Of a DNA stretch of 64,000 bases, positions 45,601 to 56,800 are shown one piece after another. The notes under the pieces are model-generated. The model did no database searches. It had not been told where the DNA came from and saw only the letters and a list, made by a program, of their open reading frames with translations. The position numbers and the translations under genes are program-made. Position 1 is the stretch's first letter; each line of letters starts with the position of its first letter. Source of the stretch: Xiphias gladius (lineage: Eukaryota; Chordata; Actinopteri; Istiophoriformes; Xiphiidae); NCBI RefSeq assembly GCF_016859285.1, contig NC_053403.1, positions 26,009,948-26,073,947 of the forward strand, given 5' to 3'.

Positions 45601-48600
45601 ACTGCTTGAGCCAGAGAAATGTTGAAGATGTCAACATTTGCCAGCTGTCCAGCACAGGCCCTGATAGCACAAGCCAGGATTCTGTCTGGTCCTGCTGCTT
45701 TTCTATTTTGCTTGTTATTTTTAAGAGAGAACAAAAAAAAAAATATTATTGCCTATTTCTCAGGAATACAGTGTGTTTGATTGCTTGTGTGATTGTCATT
45801 TTGGTTTGTATGTCTAACTTCAATTTTTGTAATTATGGTTTGTGAATTTGGTTTCGAATTTAAATTAAACAAATGAGTGCACTAATCTGGCAAACTTGAA
45901 ACTGCATTTCTACACAGCCATCTGAAAGGAAGCTTGGGTGGGGGATGAACCCACCCAAATGAATTCTATATACAGGAAACACTGGAGCTACAGGCTGTAG
46001 CTGCAGAGACAAAGCAAGGAGCTACACACTGCCTCAGCCAGCGCTGAGCAAACTGGCTACACCAGCTCCACGGCTTCCTCAGTACAACAGAGCTCCATCA
46101 TGGAAACTGAATTCCATTTGATGGGTTCATGGGAAGAGAATGCGACAAAAAAACCAAACAGTGAATGTGGTTGAGGCATTCACATATCCGAGAAAGGCAG
46201 TGGATGAAATGGCAGGTAACTGACTCTCACACACAAACTAATTTTCCAAGTCTCGATTGGTGCAGGATGAAGCTGCACAGTTCCTCATGTAATAACACCA
46301 ATCATGAATTTCATTCACGAGTTTGACCTCTACAATAGCACTGTGCTGAATCAAATCCAGTCTTGTGTGTTCACAGGTAACCTGTCTGACAGTCTTGGGG
46401 CTTGTTTCCAGCTCACTGTGATTTACTGCTCTCTGCCCCCCAAACACACCTGCAGGTGCAGCATAAACTCTTTCCAATGGAGCCGATGCTCAAATGCAAT
46501 ACTCAACTCCAAGTCTGCTTGCTTCACTATTATGTCCAGCGTCCAGTTTATACACTGTTACAGAGACACACTGATTCCAGGTACAGAAAGATCTGATTTG
46601 AAGATTCTGTGTGTTTGAAGCATCTTCTGTCTCCGATCTTTCAAACTCTAATAACACTAGCTTGATAAATAACTGATAAATAATCCAGACCAATATATTT
46701 TTAGGGATCTTGGTGTGAGACAGAAAACTGTAGATGTGAGTTTCTGTGGGCTAGGCGGCAGTGTCAGTTTCTGTCTTTTTTGTCCTGGAAAACTAGTCTA
46801 ACACCATACTCCAGTCCTGGTGTTCATCCCATGGAATGACAGAGGACAGGGGCGTGGGTACCTTTGGGCATATTGAACACTGAGCCTGTTTCTGTCGAAC
46901 GACCTTCGTGTTTTCCATTATACTCTTACAAGTTCGTCTCATTTTACAATCTTTCCCCTCCACTCAAAATATTGTCGATTGTTACAGAAGAAAGGTTTAA
47001 ATTTTTTTGAGGAGATGATGTCAAGCAGATGGTAACGTCATTATATCTGCCAGTGTATTCAAATTAGCATTTTGCTCGGTAACTGTTTTATATTTCTGTG
47101 TGGTTTGAAAAGGACCCAGAACCAGCTACGTATGATCAGGAAAGCTCATTATCATGTTTCAGCTTTGAGAAGGAATGATGAGAAATAACACTGGGAAATG
47201 AAAGCTTGTGAAACAGAACTGATGCTTGCTCTCCATCAAAGTAGCCATCCCGCCAGTCAACAAACAAGATAACCACGTTCTTATACGTGATGTTTTAGTG
47301 TACACTGAGCAAACCGTGTGACGAGGAAGAGAAGCTTCAAATGCTGTGCCTTGTTTGCAAAGATAATTCTGATGCTGTGCAGAGGCCAAGCTAACAACAC
47401 AGCCGAGCAACATGTTGCAATAACTATCCCTTACATGCCAGACGTACATGGCAAATGGCTGCAATCAGATCACACTTTTATCCAAAACACTTAATGATTT
47501 TCCTCTGATTTGCCCCCCATTTACCCTTTCACACAAATCTGTGCCATTGTAGGTGGCTCAGGACACATATGTAGTTTGTATATGAAGTTTACGTTTAATT
47601 TTCATTTCATATGTACAAGCAAAAAAAGCTGTTTTGAATTTGTTGTGGGGAAAAAAAACCTCTCTCTGTAAAACTATATTCCACATGTTAAGATCACAAA
47701 CTAATACTATGCATCAGACTTTAAACTAAGTCCTGTTAGGGGTTTCAGTGTTCATCTTTTTTTACTTCAGAAGCTCAGGTGCTGTGAAACAGTGTAAAAT
47801 ATGCAACAGAATTCATTAGTCATATCTAATAAATCATGAAATTGATGATATTTACCGGGGGATCCGCATGGGGCTTTGACAACTGGTGGGGTGACTGCAC
47901 TTGGAATCCACTGAAAAACAGTGGAGCAACAGTGGAGAAAAAGGCTGCAAAAAAGTGAATGATTTTGGGTGGCGGACAGATGTGACCGTAGAGGGCGCTC
48001 TTCCTCAGAGCTCCAGGTTTGAAACAGGTTGCAATCCAGAGTGGCTGCTGATCCGAGCCTATTCTCCGTTCTACCTACTGCCTTATTTGCTCACACACTG
48101 AGCGTAGTAAAATCCGCCACTTTTTTCCATTAATTATGGCTTATCTCTCAGAGTTTTATTGCATTTAGAGACTGGTCAAATTCAATTTAAGCAAAAAATA
48201 TAAAACCCCTGATTCTAGTTTGTTTGAATAAGCTTATTCTAAACTGTTGCCTAGTGTGAGTGAGGCAATAAATGACACATGTACACACTTACACAACCAT
48301 ATTGTGTCAGTCATTCAGTGTGTTAACTGGAGAAAACGGGTCACATTGGTAACTGGGGATCACATTTACCTTCACTGTACTAACCAGGTTTCTGTAGATC
48401 TATTTACATACCAGCAGGTCCGTAATTAGATTTCTCCCCTACCCCCGACCGTGTAGTAATGGCACAACACGCTGTGTTGGTCATGGCTTTTTTTATTTTG
48501 TCATTAGTGTGTGTGTCTGTGCTTGAGCAGACAGGCGGTGCATTGAGAGGACGGAGGGACAGACAGAGTGGAGCTTTTCTTCACAGCACAAAAGTGTCTG

Positions 48601-51164
48601 AATTTAACAAGCAGTTAAATGTTCAGCGGGGAAACTGACTGGAGGATGATCTCTCCTTTCATTCAGCCACTCACTGTCACTTTCCCTGTCTTCAATCTTT
48701 TGCCATGCACATGCATATTTGTAAAAACCCGATTAGAAGCCCAGTTAGGTGTACACACATGGCAGAGAAATCTACATTCTCCCGGAGAAATCTAGCCAGG
48801 GAAACCAGGTTTCCATAATCCCCTACCCTGACTACAGAAACCAGGTTTCTCCTTTACATGGCATTTAAGAAATCAGTTTACTGGAGAAAGCCAACTGTAA
48901 CACATTTATACTTAAGTGCATGTAAACACACTGACTGAAATAAGAGTAGAGCCAGCTGTGCGAAGTCCTTACCATGGTGCTGGTGTTTGTCACTGCCATT
49001 GCTCAGGAACTCCACATTGTATTTGGATCCATCTACTCCAAGCAAATCCTGCTGCTGCCTTACTATCTCCTCCAGGAGACGGGAATTGTTCTTTCGAAAA
49101 GTACCTGGGGGAAATACCAATGAGGATGATAAGCATGTCGTTCAATCCAAACTCGAGAAGAATAAAATAAAAAAAACATTTTTATTGCCTTCACTTAGAT
49201 GCTGGAGGAGAAAGCAGGAAAGGCCAGAAGTGAAAGATGAAACATTACAGCTCTGACTCTGTAGCTGGTACTTGGATTGATTACATTTAGAAGAAAATGT
49301 AATCAATGCACACAGCAGTGGCTTCAAGAGTATGTAAGCACTAAGTAAAAAGATCAGGTGTCCTGTTCATCCACAATCAGAATGAACGGCTCTAACATGC
49401 GCAACACCGACTCCAACTCTCAACCACGAGCAAACGTTGGAAAAGATGAACCAGCACTGAAAGCTTGGATCTACTATGAGCCCGTTGCTGTGCTTTAGTG
49501 AGTTTTTTTTCCTTTTATCCGTTTTGATCAGAACCTACCGCAACTGAAGCTACTGAGCAGCACAGTCCAGCACTAGTCACTGTCACATACTCATAGTTAG
49601 CTGCCCTGTGAGAGAGGCATCAGTTCCTAAAAAGAGGAACAGGGCAACGTCACAGAGGGAAGTCTTTCACTCAATTCGAAGGGGCAGGCATGCACAGAAA
49701 TAATACAAATATTCACAAAGCAGAATGTAATAAAATGGAGCTTTTCATGACCAATTTGCATCATTTCATCAGATTATAAACACCAGCTCTTTCAAGTGGG
49801 ATGAGGCTGCTTTTGCAATGAACCAGTCTATTGTAATCAATGTGTTTACTTGGGTAATTTGTGTCCTGTGTGAGCCCTAATGTAAACACAGCTTGTGTCC
49901 TGTACATGGACGTGTGCACGGGGCTACATCCAAACTATGAGCCTCTGCGAGAGGCCGGAATAAGTCACACTAGGTCCCATGTTTAATGAGGAAAATAACT
50001 TAGACGCAAATAAGAAGTTCAACAGACTAGGCCTGATAACACAGTCTCATTTAGGCATTTCAGTTTCTTATGAGACAGTAAAACGAGCATAGTCTCTGTG
50101 TAACCGTACAACTGAGGAACGTAATGCGGAACCAACAAATATAACCTCTACAGTCACATGGTATTACTGAAATAAGCCGGGGGGGGGATCATGTCCCTAG
50201 TGGGAGGGAGGATCGTTTTTCTACTTCTATAAATTATGGTCAAATGAGTTAGGAAACATTATGCAAGTCAAACAACGTTATCAAACCAAACTAATCAAAC
50301 ACAAAGGGTGTCTGAAAAATAACGATAAGACAACAGTTGTGTAGTTTATACAGTCTCACAGGCGTTACTCTACAGGTTGTTCAGTGCATTAAACTGCATA
50401 TATGCACACTTTTGCATATTTGGATATTTTCAGAATTTACTTTTAAACACTCAGGACAAGTAGGACATGAAGACAGTCAACCCCTGCCAGCTGCTGCCTG
50501 CCACAATATCCCGGTTTTATTCAAGAAAAAAGGGAATTCATTTTGAATCTGGGGGGTGACTTTTCTCACGGGGGTCCTCTAACCTTTTATGTTCAACCCA
50601 CTGGCCCTTCAATTTGTGGAGTGGCTCGGTGGGAAGATGCGGGGATTTATTAGCAGAGACAGGATCCGTCGGTAAACCTAAGTTCGAAACATTATTGTAG
50701 CAAGGTGGATTTCACGGAGTTGTGCCTTCATCCCGTACGCAAAGACAGAGACGGAAATGTTTACCGTGATTGTCATAGACGCTGACATAGGATATACCGA
50801 CGGCCATACACCACACCACCAGGTTTGCGATGTCTGTATAGCTGGGCTCCTCCTCCGCTACCAACAGGCCGATGTGGACCGGCAGCTTCTCCAGAGACCT
50901 GCCGTCGGACAGCCACCGTGACCGGCGACTGGCAGTGCGGTTTCCAGTTACCGGGTTAGCGTTAGCATCGGGGTTGTGATTTAACTTCCTCTGATGGTCC
51001 GGGAACCCAGCGAGGGCCACCGGCAGCAGCAGTGCGGCCATCGCCCGCTCCCACAGCCGGCCCTTCCAGCTCCGAAGGCGGACACGGAGCCAAGAGACGA
51101 GCGCCCTGTTGACGTGGACCATAACCAGCAAGAGCCGCCATAAGAAGCCGTACAGCAGCGCCAT
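40134..51164 (-). CDS. nus1: nus1: dehydrodolichyl diphosphate synthase subunit (Nogo-B receptor), complete, 5 exons
   Basis: Non-catalytic partner of DHDDS in the ER cis-prenyltransferase that makes dolichol for protein glycosylation. Exons in transcript order: 50765-51164, 48973-49104, 43369-43500, 40478-40577, 40134-40224. Total 855 bases, 284 aa (human: 293), all phases closing. Visible parts: an N-terminal hydrophobic anchor (residues 1-20), [89 protein letters not shown] and the end ACQQRIGQ. The C-terminal R-x-G motif (RIG), which in this family completes the DHDDS active site, is intact. The region linking the anchor to the core is weakly conserved. Confidence 0.96.
40478..40577 (-). 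CDS. nus1: nus1 coding exon 4
   Basis: Encodes [20 protein letters not shown] then [13 protein letters not shown], the most conserved block of the protein. Acceptor CTTGTTTCAG, donor TCAT|GTGAGT. Confidence 0.96.
41239..41291. repeat. (TG)n(GA)n compound microsatellite, nus1 intron
   Basis: About 19 TG units followed by about 7 GA units in intron 3. Confidence 0.95.
42636..42680. repeat. (AT)n microsatellite, nus1 intron
   Basis: About 22 AT units followed by a short A-run and the block ATATCGGCTGATTTATCGGC. GATATCGATATCC at about 42362 and GGATATCAGCCAATACACCG at about 35392 look related, hinting at one repeat family. Confidence 0.85.
43028..43048. repeat. (GCT)7 trinucleotide repeat
   Basis: Seven pure GCT units in nus1 intron 3; not coding. 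Confidence 0.9.
43338..43359. repeat. (CA)n microsatellite beside nus1 exon 3 donor
   Basis: About 11 CA units ending 9 bases from the exon 3 donor side (43369), so the pre-mRNA carries a GU-rich tract almost immediately after the 5' splice site. Confidence 0.93.
43369..43500 (-). CDS. nus1: nus1 coding exon 3
   Basis: Encodes [20 protein letters not shown], then [20 protein letters not shown] and ILLR. The acceptor used here is GGCCCACAG; an alternative CTGCAG eight bases upstream would shift the frame. Donor AGAG|GTACCA. Confidence 0.92.
43860..44400 (+). mobile_element. L1-like LINE reverse-transcriptase fragment, nus1 intron
   Basis: Broken plus-strand frames read [38 protein letters not shown] and QAGFVKGR, the order expected in L1/Tx1 reverse transcriptases (GPDGLP..., REA.I..I.K, Q.GF..GR). 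Multiple stops. Antisense to nus1. Confidence 0.7.
44420..44515 (+). repeat. Fragment of common fish repeat
   Basis: GTGTCCAAAGACATGCATGT and CCGACCTGTCCCGGGTTC are typical pieces of a widespread teleost repeat recognised from memory; only about 95 bases remain. Confidence 0.4.
44520..45735 (-). mobile_element. Rex/Babar-type LINE fragment, interrupted
   Basis: Minus-strand frames give [20 protein letters not shown] at about 45640-45700 and [20 protein letters not shown] then [16 protein letters not shown] at 45025-45180, i.e. the first reverse-transcriptase blocks with the catalytic Asp (ID.SSAF). The downstream part to 44520 matches the spacer of fish Rex-like elements by general appearance. 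Stops and frameshifts are present, and a foreign segment at 45187-45405 splits it. It lies in nus1 intron 2, same strand as nus1. Confidence 0.75.
45187..45405. mobile_element. Tc1-like transposon fragment nested in the LINE
   Basis: Starts at TACAGCGGCCTCAGAAAG then TTTTCAGACCCCTCCACTTT, the typical end of a Tc1-family element, and runs to about AATAAAGTGGGTGGGCAG. On both sides the LINE sequence resumes. No coding content. Confidence 0.65.
45736..48972. other. nus1 intron 2 remainder, no other feature recognised
   Basis: About 3.2 kb without a supported gene or an identifiable repeat. Confidence 0.4.
48973..49104 (-). CDS. nus1: nus1 coding exon 2
   Basis: Encodes [20 protein letters not shown], then [20 protein letters not shown] and QHH. 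Acceptor TTTCCCCCAG, donor CATG|GTAAGG. Confidence 0.94.
49105..50764. other. nus1 intron 1, no other feature recognised
   Basis: About 1.7 kb of intron without a supported gene or identifiable repeat. Confidence 0.45.
50765..51164 (-). CDS. nus1: nus1 coding exon 1 (start)
   Basis: A 400-base exon. It starts [20 protein letters not shown], a membrane anchor, then [20 protein letters not shown] and a variable, Asn/Arg-rich linker, then [40 protein letters not shown] and VSVYDNHG. Human exon 1 has the same layout. Donor CACG|GTAAAC. Confidence 0.95.
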
Positions 51165-51296
51165 TAGCGTCCTTCTTCCCGCGGAAGTCTTAAAGTCTTA
51201 AAGGACGGCGGTCAAATGCGCAGCGGAGGCGCTTCACTCTGAAGTACGATCTGCCTGCTAAATCTGTTTCAGCGGCGCCAACTGCTCACTCCGCCT

Positions 51297-51307
51297 GCCG
51301 CCATCTT
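51297..51307 (-). promoter_or_regulatory. nus1: YY1-type site upstream of nus1
   Basis: GCCGCCATCTT on plus reads AAGATGGCGGC on the nus1 strand, an exact match to the YY1 consensus typical of TATA-less start regions, about 135 bases upstream of the start codon in GC-rich DNA. Its role in nus1 transcription is inferred. Confidence 0.55.
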
Positions 51308-52231
51308 CCTCTCTCCTTGGCAACCCCTGACCTGCGAACCCTCGGCGTGATACACGTAGCTCGCTGATTGGACAGGACGAGAGTGACGCACTACCGTGGC
51401 CGCCGTGTGATTACGCCGAGTGGCGTCAGCGCAGGGCTCCGGCTTTCGTCTTCAGTCACGTCGACGTCGCTGTCCGCGCTTCCGGTGGAGGCTGGGACCG
51501 TCGATGGCCAATTATTCCCAACGACTGGGGAAATCAAATCTGCGGCGCCAAAAAGATTCACATCCTACGAAAAGAGCATAAAAACGAGTTGGGAAAGTAA
51601 CGAAATCGAAAAGAGAGTGTTTTTGATATAACTAATGAATGAGGAATCGCTGAGTGACTGGAGCATTGGTCAGACTCTTTTATTATCGGCTGTCCCACCA
51701 GGGTTGCTACGTCAACCAATAACAGAGAGAAATACAATCAGTTTACAGGTTTATCTGAGCTCTGTTCGACATCCAGTGCACGGACATCATACTGTATACA
51801 TGCATTTTGTGGTCCGGCGCCACAAGGTGAGCCAGTGATCACGGCGCTGTATACGGTGGAAGTGAAGGCTATCTCATTAGCTCCTCTGCGGGTGGAGGAA
51901 GTCCAACCCGCACGAAGACAGTACTCAAGTGTTGAGGAAAGCTGCAGATATTTCAAACACTGGGCCATGCGTCATGGCCACCATAGAGGTGAAGTCTTTC
52001 TATAGCAACACTGCATGAGGACGGATGATCGGATGCCTCCGAGTCATTTTTACTGTCAAACTGGCTGAATGGACTCTCATAGGTAATATACTCCATTTTC
52101 AAGGTGTTCTCTGTAGGCAGGAGAAGGACGCGGCCACCAAACTATGCACATTTTTTGCTTGGGCATTGCCAGAAGGACATTAAAGGTGTTCCACTTTTAA
52201 CCCTTTTCTAGATGAAGTGATATGGTGTGGT

Positions 52232-52251
52232 TGTGTGTGTGTGTGTGTGTG
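52232..52251. repeat. (TG)n microsatellite
   Basis: Ten TG units followed by a G-rich tract. Confidence 0.9.
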
Positions 52252-52269
52252 GGTGGGGTGGGGGGTCTT

Positions 52270-52610
52270 ACACTGCTGATGTCTTCTTCACTTTCTCTGG
52301 CTGTGAAAAGGAGCTACTGGATTCCCATTCCTATGTGATTAATATCCACAAGAACCTGAAATCAAGCTTGCAGTATGATCACAACTCCATCAATATCCTG
52401 GATCTGAAGGAGGAAACCTACAATAACCACACAGCGGAATTAAGTATTGCATGCAGACTGTTTTCTTCCCCAGTCGCTGGTTAACAATATCCCCAATGGC
52501 CAAATACAGAGACGGAGGCGTATTTGTGACTCTATCAAAGATTATGTTGCTCGGTCTGTTGGCATGCAGCAGCGTTTTCATGCGGAGGGGCTACGAGCCT
52601 AGAGGTCTGG
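52270..52610 (+). mobile_element. Penelope-like retroelement fragment
   Basis: From 52450 the plus strand reads HADCFLPQSLVNNIPNGQIQ then RRRRICDSIKDYVARSVGMQ and QRFHAEGL. This matches the 'HA.S.HP..L...IP..Q..R.RRIC......Y......M..RF..RGY' region that follows the catalytic core in Penelope-like reverse transcriptases. The upstream part (about 52270-52430) carries INILDLKEE in another frame, consistent with the preceding FLD block. No GIY-YIG endonuclease domain is seen. Broken and partial. Confidence 0.65.
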
Positions 52611-53014
52611 AGCAGGCTCACGATAGAGGCCTTGAACTGGAGAGGAATGAAGTACTCTGTATAGTAGTTTTTTGTAGAATAAAGATGAAAACATACAGAA
52701 AAGCCGTAGTTTGTCATGGTTACAGTAGACAGGATGTCTAAATTAAACACAGAAAAGAAAAGTTGGACATTTCTCTGAGTGATGTTGCCTGAACATCCAC
52801 AGCTGACTTTCAGACGTCCACCAACAATGGAAGACAAATAGAGTCAGAGTTATTTACCACTTTCCCTGTAGACACTGCAACCAAATGGTAAAAAAACCGA
52901 GTTGTCAGTGATGTGTCCTCACAGGACAACCATTCCAGCTATGGTGAAATTTAACACCATCCATTAATATTATATAATTATATATAATGTATCATATTTA
53001 TATAAAAAAGCTGC

Positions 53015-53178
53015 GGAAGACAAGACGATGGCTTCCACAACAGGGTAATGATCCTAAACACACCTCAAAATCCACAATAGACAACCTCAAGAGGGGCAAA
53101 CTGAAGGTTTTGCCGTTGCTATTCACAGCAACGGGAATTTTGACCAGGGGTGCCCAAACTTTTTCATGCCAGTGTACA
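53015..53178 (+). mobile_element. Internally deleted Tc1-like end, same family as 30341-31560
   Basis: CAGGGTAATGATCCTAAACA and CCTCAAAATCCACAATAGAC match in reverse complement the element in the slc35f1 intron. The right end is its terminal repeat in opposite orientation (GGGGTGCCCAAAC, then CATGCCAGTGTA). Sequence between the transposase 3' part and the terminal repeat is deleted. Confidence 0.8.
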
Positions 53179-53449
53179 TCAGATCGATGGCAACATGAAT
53201 ATAGGAATGATTAACAGCAAAATGAGACAGGGCATTGCATCAGATGCAGGATGATGAAAACGTACCACGGTGGGATGATAAGTGCAAACAAGCAGTGAAG
53301 AGTAGAAACAAAGCATCTAAACCAGATCTGCAGACAAGTAGAAACTGACCCTAAGGAAGGGGGAAATAACCAAACAGTGACAACAGTCCTGCGGTAGGAA
53401 ACCACTTGCATGAAATACGGAATAAAGCAGAAGGGGCAAGGAATTGGGA

Positions 53450-53700
53450 GTAGATTAAGAATTGGTCACAGCAATTTGAACAGTGCACTGCGAAGGAGGC
53501 CGTGCAGCACAGGGCTACAGAGACTAGGACGAGTGGAGGCCAGGATTTTAAAGACGCGCTTGCGGACGAATTACAAGATTGTAGTGGAGGATTAAAACCA
53601 GGAGGAGGCAGTAATGCAACTTCATGGATGCCAACTGCCATAAAACTCTGACAAAGAAGAATAAGAAGCGCCAACACCACCAGGCGGCAGCGTCAGTCCG
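53450..53700 (-). repeat. Fish interspersed repeat near rad51b 5' end
   Basis: On the minus strand TTTATGGCAGTTGGCATCCA and TGAAGTTGCATTACTGCCTC are hallmark pieces of a frequent fish repeat, recognised from memory. It ends only about 80 bases before the rad51b start codon. Confidence 0.45.
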
Positions 53701-53782
53701 TTGCCAGTAGCTGCTCTCCATCGTAGGAGAGGTTTCATCCTTTGCAGTCCGAGGCCGAAGAGGTCGGTGAAAAGAAGTCGTC

Positions 53783-53866
53783 ATGGCCACTAGAAAACTG
53801 AGGCGAACTGGCGTTTCAAGCGAAATATGCGACAGACTGAAGCGGCATGACATAGAGAGCTGTAAG
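53783..53866 (+). CDS. rad51b: rad51b coding exon 1
   Basis: Twenty-eight codons, MATRKLRRTGVSSEICDRLK then RHDIESCK. Donor AAG|GTAAGA. Matches the human MGSKKLKRVGLSQELCDRLS start in position and spacing. Confidence 0.94.
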
Positions 53867-56800
53867 GTAAGATGAAGCCAGAGCGACTCACCTCCCCGTA
53901 GGAAAGCTCAGGGAAGCGACTGCGCGCCACAGTTGAACGGACTTGGGGGCGGTTGACCAGACGTTCATTTGCCATAACAGTCACATAGTCTTCATCGTTC
54001 AAGTCTCTCGTCTTGTAAAACCCCCAAACACCGCTCGGAAACTCACGATAAAGTCTGAATCCCAACTTTGTGTCGCCCTTCGGAGTTACACCCGGAGTCT
54101 GGAAGGGGCTCCGTGTTGCCCCCTGTGGCCGTTGTTGGGAAAACAGCGATTCTCACCAAGCGCTAAGTAGCAGTGGGAGTGTCCGCCCTCCGGCCGCAGG
54201 GGGGCAGCAATGAGCCCATCACAACCTGGGGCACCGCAACGGACACATCTAATTAAATAGCATATAATAAATAAAATATAATGTAATCTTATACTTTTGT
54301 AACAATAAAACAAAGAATCCGGGGCACTTTGTCAGTTTCTTTTGATGCCTATTCAGACAGCTCTGGAGCAGTTTAGTAACTTTCCAGTGAGCTTACTTTA
54401 CGGTAACATCACTGCCATGTATCCTATATTATTTCTCTCTGCCATGACTCGTATTTCTCAGTCGGTGGTGACTTTCTCTTCGGGCCTCGCAGGCCCGCTC
54501 AGCGGTGGGTTTCTGATTTCTCAGTGTAGTGGTGCACGGACAGTCTGTCACCTCATCAAGGAGAAGGGATTTGTCGGCTGACTGTCCCAGTGTACAAAGA
54601 GTGACTGCCTATGAGGAGTAACAGTCAATGAAAGTCCAGGGTCTCTTCACTTGGCTGTTTTCAACACTGTGTGTGGGCTCTGTGCAGGTGACTTTGTCCT
54701 CTGACTGTGAGACATGCAGTTTGTTTTCGTGTGTTTATGTGCAATTGTTGTGTGTGAATTTGTCAGATAGAGAAAAGACTAACTGGTTGTTTTGGAAAAT
54801 GTACGTCTGGTTACCTTCCCCACCTCTGTTAAAGAGCAGCACAAAGCTGAGCCTCTCTACGGAACCGTCATCCACCGGGTGGGAGAGACCAGCGGGGTAA
54901 CCGATGCGGCGATGAGGACGCGACGGTAAATGAGCAGCCAGTGGGGCTGAAAGCACAGATGTAAATCCAGAGGCCTGCTGTATAAACCACTTTATCACCA
55001 CTGTTGAAATTGGATCAGGGTTCTTTCTGCTAGCCTGTTATCTCTGATATTTTTACCTACCTGCTTTGACCCATGTGACTCATCCCTAAACACACACATT
55101 TTTTTGGACATTCAAATGATCAACACGCCATCGACTGATTTGTTTGATAATGGAAATCTCACCGTTGGGGTCAGTTTGTTTTATTAGAAAAAATGGGGTA
55201 AAATAAATGGAGTTTGGGGTCTGAACTCTGAGTGAATTATCGGTGGTGTTTGAACTCCCTCCACCCTCCAGCAGCCCCCTCTCTCCTTGGTCTGTTACGT
55301 CTGTACAGTGGTTCTTTACATGTTGTTTTCCTCATTTCCACGTCAGAACACACTCTAAAGACATTTGACCAACAGATTTTATTCCTAATTTTTGGAGGAG
55401 GAGCAAAAGTGAGAGATTTTTGCTTGATCAGGCCTTGATAAAGAAAGTGGGCTTTTCAGGGCTTATAAAGGCTGCTGGTGTGTTCAGTGTCAGGGATCTG
55501 AGCTGGAGACCCTTCTCACTGAGGGAAAAGAATCTGTTTGGGCTTCCCATTCCCCATATTACTGATGTGATACACACAGGATATTAGGCCACTGACGAAG
55601 TGAGACAGGTAGTGGCCCACAACGCACACACTTGACTCTGCGTTTTTCTGTGCAGGACCTGTTGTCTCTGACTCCTGTTGAAGTGATGCATGCTGCAGGG
55701 CTGAGCTACCAGAAGGCCTCAGTGCTGCTGCAGTCAGTGAGCAAAGCCATTGCACCGCCAGTCACCACGGTTTGTACATGCTCCCAAGGTTACAGGCCAC
55801 AGTGACTGGATAACATTAGGGGCAAGTGTCCCTTCTCTTACAGTATATCACTGTCATTTGGGTTTCAGTATCTTGCTAAAATCACATCGTAATGCAGTGA
55901 ATAAATGTGATTGTCCCAGGCTGTGATTTGGGATAGTTTGGCAACCTATCGTTATCCTGTTCTGCAGACACGTGCTGATTGATGAGGCTTCCACTTTTTA
56001 AGAGCTTCTTTTAGAAACAATATGTATCTGGCACGCTGAAGCCAAAAATGAAGACTTACAGTAGTTGCTGTTTTGGTAGGCTCTGGAGGTGTGGAAGCAA
56101 CACTCTGGCTCCTGTTTCTCTACATCGTTGCCTGCTCTGGATAAACTGCTGAGAGGAGGCCTGCCCTGTGGGACCGTCACAGAGGTACACCAAAGAAATA
56201 ATCACTGAAGCATTTCGGGTTAAATATCAGATATCAGTCAGATGCACCCTGTTAATTGAATTAAATGGTCGGTTAAACATTAGTTCAATAGCTCAACATT
56301 TTGGAAAATGTACTTATTTGATTTCTTGCAGAGAGGTCGATAGCACTCACATGCCCGTGCGGTAAACACGAAGCTACGGCCAGGAGCTGGTTAGCTTAGC
56401 TTAGCATAAAGACTGGAAACAGAGGGAAACGGCTAGCCTGGCTCTGTCCCAAGGAAACTAAATGCTGGGGTTTTGCAGCACAGAAACAGAAGTTACGCTT
56501 ATGTGTTTCTCAGCAGATGCATTGTGTGTATTCTATGGGGAGCTGTAAAAACCAAAAGACACTCCGCAACGACTTCCCTTTAAAGCTTCTCTCCAGAAGT
56601 ACTAAGTCAGGACTTGTCAGGTCCTCTAATAGTGGCACCGGGAGTCACTTTGGAAATTATTGCTCCATGAGATCTGCTGTGTGAGTGTTGACTAATAGCT
56701 GTGATTGACACATCCTGCATTCACACTGAGTCCGACTTTTGGAGCATCTGTTCAGAGAATAAACGGTACACTTTCTCCAAACACAGTTCTTCTGTATTTG

